Shown here one piece after another: positions 1 through 4,525 of a stretch of DNA of 9,006 nt. The first letter of the stretch is position 1. The number at the start of each line of letters is the position of its first letter. The stretch is from assembly GCA_024409145.1 (NCBI GenBank), contig JAKSUF010000047.1, positions 1 through 9,006 on the forward strand, in the 5' to 3' direction. The notes beneath the pieces are model-generated. The model ran no database searches, had not been told where the DNA came from, and saw nothing but the letters and a program-made list of their open reading frames with translations. A program made the translations under genes and the position numbers. This DNA comes from an archaeon. GTDB taxonomy: Archaea > Methanobacteriota > Methanobacteria > Methanobacteriales > Methanobacteriaceae.

Positions 1-561
1 ATCAATTACACCAATTACAGAAGCAATTTTATCTTCTTCAATACCTGCTTCTAATATTAATCCAGACATTAATTTTCTATTATTATATTTAACAAAAATA
101 TCAATACCTAAATCTTTATAAGTATTTATAGCCATTAACATTTGTTCTGCTTCAATATAACAATTATCTATACCAACTACATCAATATCACATTGATAGA
201 ATTCTCTAGTTCTTCCTAATTTAACTGGACCATTACGGAATACTCTTCCAATTTCATATCTTCTAAATGGTAAACTTAAATCTTTATTTAAACCTACTAC
301 TTTGCAGAATGGAACAGTTAAATCATATCTTAATCCTAAATCTCTTTCTCCTTGATCAGTTAATCTATATATTTCAGATACAATTTCAGCATCATTACCA
401 TATTTATATGTTAATAAATCAAAATAATTTAACATTGGTGTTTCTATTGGTAAATAACCATATTTTTCAAAGTTTTTTCTTAAAGTATCAGTAATCTTAT
501 TTCTTAATATCATGTCTTTTGGCATATAGTCAAAAGTACCTTTAACATTCATTAATTTCAT
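1..561 (-). CDS. hisS: Histidyl-tRNA synthetase, N-terminal part (runs off the left edge)
   Basis: HisRS is a cytoplasmic class II aminoacyl-tRNA synthetase that charges tRNA-His with histidine. The visible 187 codons stay open to the window edge. Residues 7-15 (KGTFDYMPK) and 34-45 (YGYLPIETPMLN) match the HisRS N-terminus and motif 1. Residues 77-84 (LRYDLTVP) form the ATP/His pocket entry. Motif 2 lies at 100-125, with FRRYEIGRVFRNGP and GRTREFYQCD. The RYDLT and NGPVKLGR..EFYQCDIDVVG wording resembles archaeal and eukaryotic HisRS more than the usual bacterial LRPEGT and RPQKGRYRQFHQ forms. The start at 561 is chosen because AGGAG at 572-576 sits 10 nt upstream; the internal ATG at 552 is too far away. 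The gene has its own promoter and a His-codon attenuator leader. The C-terminal catalytic half and the anticodon-binding domain lie outside the window. A HisZ paralogue is less likely because motif 2 is intact. Confidence 0.93.
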   Translation of the reverse strand, partial: MKLMNVKGTFDYMPKDMILRNKITDTLRKNFEKYGYLPIETPMLNYFDLLTYKYGNDAEIVSEIYRLTDQGERDLGLRYDLTVPFCKVVGLNKDLSLPFRRYEIGRVFRNGPVKLGRTREFYQCDIDVVGIDNCYIEAEQMLMAINTYKDLGIDIFVKYNNRKLMSGLILEAGIEEDKIASVIGVID

Positions 562-599
562 ATTTTTAAATCTCCTATCATCATTATAACATTTTTATT

Positions 600-633
600 A
601 AAAAAAGACATATAGTTGTTACTACATGTCTTT
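600..633 (-). terminator. Intrinsic terminator of the hisS attenuator (D:E)
   Basis: On the minus strand the arms 633-621 and 616-604 form a 13-bp stem (core GACATGTAGT with ACTATATGTC, one G-U pair) closed by the loop AACA. A run of seven T (606-600) follows from the base of the stem. It lies 39 nt before the hisS start codon and after no complete gene, which is the position expected for a leader terminator. Confidence 0.9.
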
Positions 634-643
634 ATAGTAACAA
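616..643 (-). other. Attenuator C:D antiterminator hairpin
   Basis: TTGTTACTA (643-635) and TAGTAACAA (624-616) are a perfect 9-bp inverted repeat with a 10-nt loop. Its 3' arm consumes bases 616-624 of the terminator, including most of the upper part of its 5' arm, so the two structures cannot coexist. Confidence 0.75.
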
Positions 644-666
644 GCACTATTAAAAGCACTTGTTAC
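637..666 (-). other. Attenuator B:C hairpin (anti-antiterminator)
   Basis: GTAACAAGTGC (666-656) pairs with GTGCTTGTTAC (647-637) as an 11-bp stem with two G-U pairs and an 8-nt loop. It sequesters C, so segment D is free to build the terminator. It is mutually exclusive with both A:B and C:D. Confidence 0.75.
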
Positions 667-697
667 GAATAATTATTTTTATTATTCACCCAAGTGC
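656..697 (-). other. Attenuator A:B hairpin (protects the antiterminator)
   Basis: GCACTTG (697-691) pairs perfectly with CAAGTGC (662-656). Above a small internal loop, GAATAAT (687-681) pairs with ATTATTC (673-667) around the loop AAAAATA. The lower 5' arm lies within leader codons 13-15, including the CAC His codon, so ribosome position controls it. Forming it removes B from the B:C hairpin. Confidence 0.7.
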
Positions 698-735
698 AAA
701 ATATAATGATGATGATGTAAACATAAATTCTTCAT
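682..735 (-). CDS. Histidine-rich leader peptide (17 aa) of the hisS attenuator
   Basis: This short ORF encodes MKNLCLHHHHYILHLGE and ends in TAA. Codons 7-10 are four consecutive CAT and codon 14 is CAC, so 5 of 17 codons are His. A Shine-Dalgarno-like AAAGG lies at 748-744, 8 nt before the ATG. The ORF starts about 17 nt into the predicted transcript and ends 15 nt before segment B of the attenuator. A terminating ribosome would therefore mask segment A (codons 13-15) while leaving B free. The peptide itself probably has no function; translation of its His run is the sensor for charged tRNA-His. It plays the role of HisL in the E. coli his operon but is not recognisably homologous beyond the His run. 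Confidence 0.88.
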   Translation of the reverse strand: MKNLCLHHHHYILHLGE

Positions 736-758
736 AATATTTGCCTTTCTTGATTAAT

Positions 759-786
759 ATTCTAACATAAAATCACTAATTGTCAA
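759..786 (-). promoter_or_regulatory. Sigma-A-type promoter of the hisS leader
   Basis: On the minus strand a perfect -35 box TTGACA (786-781) is followed after 16 nt by a -10 box TAGAAT (764-759). Transcription would start near 752, about 17 nt before the leader peptide start codon. The -35 box begins directly at the end of the rny terminator T-tract, so rny and hisS are separately transcribed. Confidence 0.8.
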
Positions 787-814
787 AATAAAAAAGAGTA
801 TTTCTACTCTTTTT
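787..814 (-). terminator. Intrinsic terminator of rny
   Basis: AAAAAGAGTA (814-805) pairs with TACTCTTTTT (800-791) around a GAAA tetraloop, and the T-rich tail continues to 787. It begins one base after the rny stop codon. The symmetric A/T flanks mean it could also act on the plus strand. Confidence 0.85.
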
Positions 815-815
815 A

Positions 816-2357
816 TTATCTAGCTTCTTCTTGAGCTCTAGTTTCACGAACAACTGTAATCTTAATTGTTCCAGGATATTGCATTGTACTTTCAATCTTT
901 TCCTTAATTTCATGAGCAACTTTATGTGCAGTTAAATCATCAATTTCTTCTGGTTTAACAATTACTCTTAATTCACGACCTGCTTGTACTGCAAATGTTT
1001 TATCAACACCATCAATATCTGTAGCAATCTTCTCTAATTGTTCAAGTCTCTTAATATAATTTTCTAAGCTATCATTTCTAGCACCTGGACGGCTTGCAGA
1101 AAGTGCATCAGCTATAGCAACAATTACTGAAATAACTGAAGTAGCTTCTGTATCACCATGATGTGATGCTATAGAATTAATAACTACATTATTTTCATGA
1201 TATTTCTTAGCAATATTAACACCAATTTCTACATGGCTTCCTTCAATCTCATGATCGATAGCTTTACCAATATCATGTAATAAACCAGCACGTTTAGCTA
1301 AGTTAACATTTTCTCCTAATTCACCAGCAATAATACCAGATAAATTAGCAACTTCAATAGAATGTTGTAATGCATTTTGTCCATAACTAGTTCTAAAATG
1401 TAATTTACCTAAAGTCTCTATAAGAGCAGGATCCATCTTAGTAATACCTAATTCAAATAAAGCATTATTACCATATTCTATAATCTTTTCATTCATTTCT
1501 TTAGAAGTCTTATCATATAATTCTTCTATTCTAGTAGGATGAATTCTTCCATCTTTAATTAGATTTTCTAGTGTAATTCTAGCAATCTCTCTTCTTAATG
1601 GATCAAAACTACTTAATACTACTGCTTCAGGTGTATCATCAATAATTAAATCTACACCAGTAATAGCTTCAATAGTTCTAATATTTCTTCCTTCTCTACC
1701 AATAATTCTTCCCTTCATTTCTTCATTAGGAAGATTTACTGTAGTAACTGTTTCAATATTAGCAACATCACTTGCATATTTTTGCATAGATCCTACTAAC
1801 ATTTCTCTAGCTTTCTTATCACATTCAAGTTTAGCTTCATTTTCTCTATCTTTAATGTAACTAGCTATTTCTTTAGACATAGTTTCTTTAACTTTGTCCA
1901 TTACCATTTTTTGAGCTTCTTCTTTACTAATTCCAGATATTTCATTTAATACCTTGATTTGCTCTTGTTTGATTTGATCAATTTTATTCTTTTCTTCTTG
2001 AATAAGTGATTGTTTATCAATAAGTTTAGCTTCTCTTTCATCTAAAGTTTCTTCTCTTTTTTGGAATAATTCTTCACGTTTATCAATATTAGACTCTCTT
2101 TGATTTAGTCTATTTTCTAAATCTTTAATTTCTTCTTTTCTTTCTTTGACTTCACGTTCAGCATCCATCTTCATTTTATGGATTTCTTCCTTAGCTTCTA
2201 AGATAGATTCTCTTTTAGTTTTTTCTCCATCTTTTCTTGCTTTATCAAGAATAGCTTCAGCTTTTTTGTTAGCATTTGATCCTTTTAAAGCATTAAATAC
2301 TAACATTATAATAATACCAATACCTATTCCTAGAAGAGCGAATAATACATATTTCAT
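816..2357 (-). CDS. rny: Ribonuclease Y
   Basis: RNase Y is a membrane-anchored endoribonuclease that starts decay of many mRNAs in Firmicutes, including terminated leader and riboswitch RNAs. The 513 residues are close to the usual length of about 520. A transmembrane helix spans about residues 3-22. A long charged coiled coil rich in K/E/R occupies about 30-185. A KH RNA-binding domain lies at about 205-270 with GRIIGREGRNIR at 216-227. The HD metal-dependent hydrolase domain follows, with QHS (H332), LLHDIGKA (H361, D362), ASHHGD (H399, H400) and D416. The start at 2357 is supported by AGGAG at 2367-2363, 5 nt upstream. The gene appears monocistronic, with its own promoter and an immediate terminator, and nothing looks damaged. 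Confidence 0.98.
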   Translation of the reverse strand: MKYVLFALLGIGIGIIIMLVFNALKGSNANKKAEAILDKARKDGEKTKRESILEAKEEIHKMKMDAEREVKERKEEIKDLENRLNQRESNIDKREELFQKREETLDEREAKLIDKQSLIQEEKNKIDQIKQEQIKVLNEISGISKEEAQKMVMDKVKETMSKEIASYIKDRENEAKLECDKKAREMLVGSMQKYASDVANIETVTTVNLPNEEMKGRIIGREGRNIRTIEAITGVDLIIDDTPEAVVLSSFDPLRREIARITLENLIKDGRIHPTRIEELYDKTSKEMNEKIIEYGNNALFELGITKMDPALIETLGKLHFRTSYGQNALQHSIEVANLSGIIAGELGENVNLAKRAGLLHDIGKAIDHEIEGSHVEIGVNIAKKYHENNVVINSIASHHGDTEATSVISVIVAIADALSASRPGARNDSLENYIKRLEQLEKIATDIDGVDKTFAVQAGRELRVIVKPEEIDDLTAHKVAHEIKEKIESTMQYPGTIKITVVRETRAQEEAR

Positions 2358-2387
2358 ACTCTCTCCTATTCTAGTATTTTTCTATAT

Positions 2388-2396
2388 AGTATAGCA
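2388..2396 (-). promoter_or_regulatory. Probable extended -10 promoter of rny
   Basis: On the minus strand TGCTATACT (2396-2388) fits an extended -10 element (TGnTATAnT) about 30 nt before the rny start codon, giving a very short leader. No good -35 box is visible at the matching distance, which is tolerated by extended -10 promoters. Confidence 0.5.
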
Positions 2397-2526
2397 ATCC
2401 CCATAATACTTCTGGTTTTGCCTATTTAAATTTTATTAGATTTTAATTTAAATTTAGACATCTAATACTTATTTTATAAAGTATTTAAAAGCATGTCAAT
2501 TACTTTTACTTTAAAACAAAAACAAT

Positions 2527-2554
2527 TTTACAATAAATCTTTTTATAGTATACT
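2527..2554 (+). promoter_or_regulatory. Promoter of the Ig-like/nuclease-fold gene
   Basis: TTTACA (2527-2532) and TATACT (2549-2554) are separated by 16 nt and lie just upstream of AAGGAG (2563-2568) and the ATG at 2574. The leader is very short. Divergent from the rny promoter. Confidence 0.65.
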
Positions 2555-2573
2555 TTTTATATAAGGAGCATAT

Positions 2574-3881
2574 ATGAATAATAAGATAACTAAATTAATT
2601 CTAATTATTATAATAATTCTTTTAACAATTGGAATTATTCTATTATCAATAAATATCTTTAAAAAAGATAATCAAAATACTCCAATAAATATTGAAGAAC
2701 CTGTTATAGAAGAAAAACACTACTATGTAGAAACAATTGATTTTATTAATAAACCAGATAAATTAGATAAAAATACTGTTTATAATATAGAATTAAGTAT
2801 TCTACCAGAAAATGCTGAAAATAAAGAAGTAACTTTTAGTACAAATGATTCTAATATATGTACTATAGATAATAATGGTACTTTAAAAACTATTAATAAA
2901 GGAAAATCATCTTTAATTATAGAAATATATAATTCTAGGGAACTAAAAGGATTTAATGTAGATAAAGATAATTACACAATAGAAGTTAATAAAGATTTCA
3001 ATATTAATATAAATACTGATCCAGGTAATGCAGAATATAATTCTATTACTTGTACTTCTAGTGATACTAGTATTTTTACTACAACAGTAAATAATAAAAC
3101 TTGTGTTTTAAAAGGAATTAAATCCGGTAATGCAAATCTTACTATTAAAGTAGATGATTTTAGTAAAACAGTTAATATAAAATCTATTACTAAAGAAACA
3201 ATTAATGTTGCTTCTCTAAATATTGGTAGAGGTAATAAATATAAAAATCTTACACATACTAGTTTCTCCAATTATTTAAAAGGATTAGATATTATAGGAC
3301 TACAAGAAGCAAGAGATAGTAATGGTACAGAAAAATTAGTTAAAAATATTGCAAGTGATTTAGGTTTAAAATACTATTACGGTACTAAAGCACCTGCTGG
3401 AAACGCTGTAATATCAAAATATAATTTTATAGAAAAAACAGAAACTAAATTACCTAGTCCTAGTGAAACAAGAACTATTATTAAAACCGTATTTAATATC
3501 AATAACGTTAATATATCTTTCTATGATACACATATAGTTGTATCAAAACATGAAGGTGGTTCTTGTACTGCAAGTATTGAAGATACAAGTAAATGTCCAT
3601 ATCGAGTTAAAGAACTTAAAGAAGTTAATAAAATGATTCAAAGTGACCCTAACCCAGTAATTATAGTAGCCGATTGGAACTTCTTAGGAAATCAATGGTT
3701 TAGTATGTTAGGTAATAATTTAATTAAAGTTGGATATGATACTATTAGAAATAAAGATTATGATTCTATATGGATAATACCAAAAGATAGAATTGAATAT
3801 GTAAGTAATGATACTAAAGAAACTCGTGAAAAAGTAACGGATCACAACTTAGTAATTAGTAAATTAAATATAATAAATTAA
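2574..3881 (+). CDS. Membrane-anchored Ig-like (Big2) protein with endonuclease/exonuclease/phosphatase domain
   Basis: The 435-residue protein is predicted to sit outside the membrane. Residues 6-30 are a strongly hydrophobic signal anchor after a short Lys-containing N-terminus. Two bacterial Ig-like (Big2) modules follow, at about 50-130 (LPENAENKEVTFSTNDS, IDNNGTLKTINKGKSSL) and 135-205 (TSSDTSIF, VLKGIKSGNANLTI). Residues 210-433 are a DNase I-like EEP domain with its metal and phosphate residues in order: N216 (LNIGRG), E245 (LQEA), D318/H320 (YDTH), D367/N369 (ADWN in place of the common GDFN), D397 (YDSIW) and D423/H424 (TDHN). This suggests an active phosphodiesterase, but the substrate (DNA, phospholipid or other phosphoester) cannot be told. 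Cysteine pairs 160/177 and 331/341 could form disulfides. It has its own promoter and terminator and looks intact. Confidence 0.85.
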   Translation: MNNKITKLILIIIIILLTIGIILLSINIFKKDNQNTPINIEEPVIEEKHYYVETIDFINKPDKLDKNTVYNIELSILPENAENKEVTFSTNDSNICTIDNNGTLKTINKGKSSLIIEIYNSRELKGFNVDKDNYTIEVNKDFNININTDPGNAEYNSITCTSSDTSIFTTTVNNKTCVLKGIKSGNANLTIKVDDFSKTVNIKSITKETINVASLNIGRGNKYKNLTHTSFSNYLKGLDIIGLQEARDSNGTEKLVKNIASDLGLKYYYGTKAPAGNAVISKYNFIEKTETKLPSPSETRTIIKTVFNINNVNISFYDTHIVVSKHEGGSCTASIEDTSKCPYRVKELKEVNKMIQSDPNPVIIVADWNFLGNQWFSMLGNNLIKVGYDTIRNKDYDSIWIIPKDRIEYVSNDTKETREKVTDHNLVISKLNIIN

Positions 3882-3904
3882 GAGATATAAATATCTCTTT
3901 TTTT
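3880..3904 (+). terminator. Intrinsic terminator of the EEP gene
   Basis: AAGAGATA (3880-3887) pairs with TATCTCTT (3892-3899) around a 4-nt loop and runs into seven T (3898-3904). It overlaps the stop codon, as do other terminators in this window. Confidence 0.8.
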
Positions 3905-3924
3905 AGTTAAATGACTTTTATTTT

Positions 3925-3949
3925 TTGACTATATATTATATAATATAAT
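3925..3949 (+). promoter_or_regulatory. Probable promoter region of the recU-ponA operon
   Basis: TTGACT (3925-3930) is followed by overlapping TATAAT boxes (3939-3944 and 3944-3949). The spacing to TTGACT is only 8 or 13 nt, so the true -35 may be a T-rich hexamer further upstream. The region lies between the preceding terminator and the recU ribosome binding site AGGTGG (3952-3957), so a promoter is expected here, but the exact boxes are uncertain. Confidence 0.45.
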
Positions 3950-3961
3950 ATAGGTGGTGGA

Positions 3962-4525
3962 ATGAAATACCCAAATAATATTAGAAAAACAACAAGTAAT
4001 AATATAGTTCCAGTTAACTATAAAAATAGAGGTATGAACTTAGAATCTGATATTAATATTACTAACGAATATTATATTGATACTATGAAAGCCTTTATTT
4101 ATAAAAAACCAACACCAATTAAATTAGTTAAAGTAGATTATAAATTAGCTAAAATAACTGAAGCTTATTTTGAAAAACCATCTACTACTGATTATAATGG
4201 TATATATAAAGGACAATATATTGATTTTGAAGCTAAAGAAACTACTAATAAAACAAGTTTTCCTATTAGTAATATTCATCCACATCAAATCAATCATATT
4301 AGAAATATATATAATGAAAAAGGAATATGTTTCTTAATAGTTAGATTCACTAATCTAAATGAAACATATATACTTATGAGTAAAGATTTTTTAGAATTTA
4401 TAGACAACAATGATAGATCTAGTATACCGTTAAGTTATTTTAAGGAAAAAGGATTCTTAATTAAAGATGGATTTATCCCTAGAATAGATTATCTAAAAGT
4501 ACTAGAAGAAAATGGAGGATTATGA
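3962..4525 (+). CDS. recU: Holliday junction resolvase RecU
   Basis: RecU is the Firmicute Holliday junction-resolving endonuclease, acting on four-way junctions made by RecA and RuvAB during repair and chromosome segregation. The 187 residues compare with about 200 in Bacillus. NRGMNLESDINITNEYY (22-38) is the conserved N-terminal signature, followed by KKPTP (48-52). The catalytic block STTDYNGIYKGQYIDFEAKET (74-94) supplies D77, E90 and K92, matching the known Bacillus metal-site residues. SFPISNIHPHQI (99-110), GICFLIVRF and the C-terminal PRIDYL (173-178) complete the family pattern. The start is set by AGGTGG 4 nt upstream. The TGA stop overlaps the ATG of the next gene (ATGA), so the two are translationally coupled; the recU-PBP1 pair is conserved in Bacilli. 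All key residues are present. Confidence 0.97.
   Translation: MKYPNNIRKTTSNNIVPVNYKNRGMNLESDINITNEYYIDTMKAFIYKKPTPIKLVKVDYKLAKITEAYFEKPSTTDYNGIYKGQYIDFEAKETTNKTSFPISNIHPHQINHIRNIYNEKGICFLIVRFTNLNETYILMSKDFLEFIDNNDRSSIPLSYFKEKGFLIKDGFIPRIDYLKVLEENGGL

Larger units (their letters stand above)
600..752 (-). promoter_or_regulatory. Ribosome-mediated histidine attenuator in the hisS 5' leader
   Basis: The transcribed leader holds a His-rich mini-ORF (735-682) and five pairing segments. A is 697-691 (GCACTTG, inside the ORF), B is 666-656 (GTAACAAGTGC), C is 647-635 (GTGCTTGTTACTA), D is 624-616 (TAGTAACAA) and E is 616-604. A pairs with B, B with C, C with D, and D with E, where D:E is the terminator. 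A ribosome finishing the ORF covers A, so B:C forms and D:E terminates. A ribosome stalled at the first His codons leaves A free to pair with B, so C pairs with D and the terminator cannot form. The logic parallels enterobacterial his and trp attenuators. The pairings are read from sequence; the regulatory behaviour is inferred. No T-box consensus is visible. Confidence 0.85.

Noticed and set aside
583..588. Perfect TATAAT on the minus strand upstream of hisS as a second promoter
   Set aside because: The hexamer at the -35 distance (611-606) lies in the terminator stem and does not resemble TTGACA; such hexamers are frequent by chance in this AT-rich DNA.
562..752. T-box riboswitch in the hisS leader
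   Set aside because: No T-box consensus (AGGGTGGNACCGCG-like) or specifier stem is visible, and the leader is short. The His-codon ORF and the alternating hairpins explain the region better.
2146..2394. Plus-strand ORF opposite rny, and other ORFs opposite hisS, ponA and the transposase
   Set aside because: They lie antisense to or in other frames of clear genes, have low-complexity Leu/Ile/Phe/Tyr-rich products, and lack ribosome binding sites or recognisable motifs.
4523..4525. UGA read as Trp (genetic code 4)
   Set aside because: UGA ends RecU at the expected family length, within a typical ATGA overlap, and also ends the transposase. Reading through would add only about 15-18 unsupported residues, and Trp is encoded by TGG throughout.
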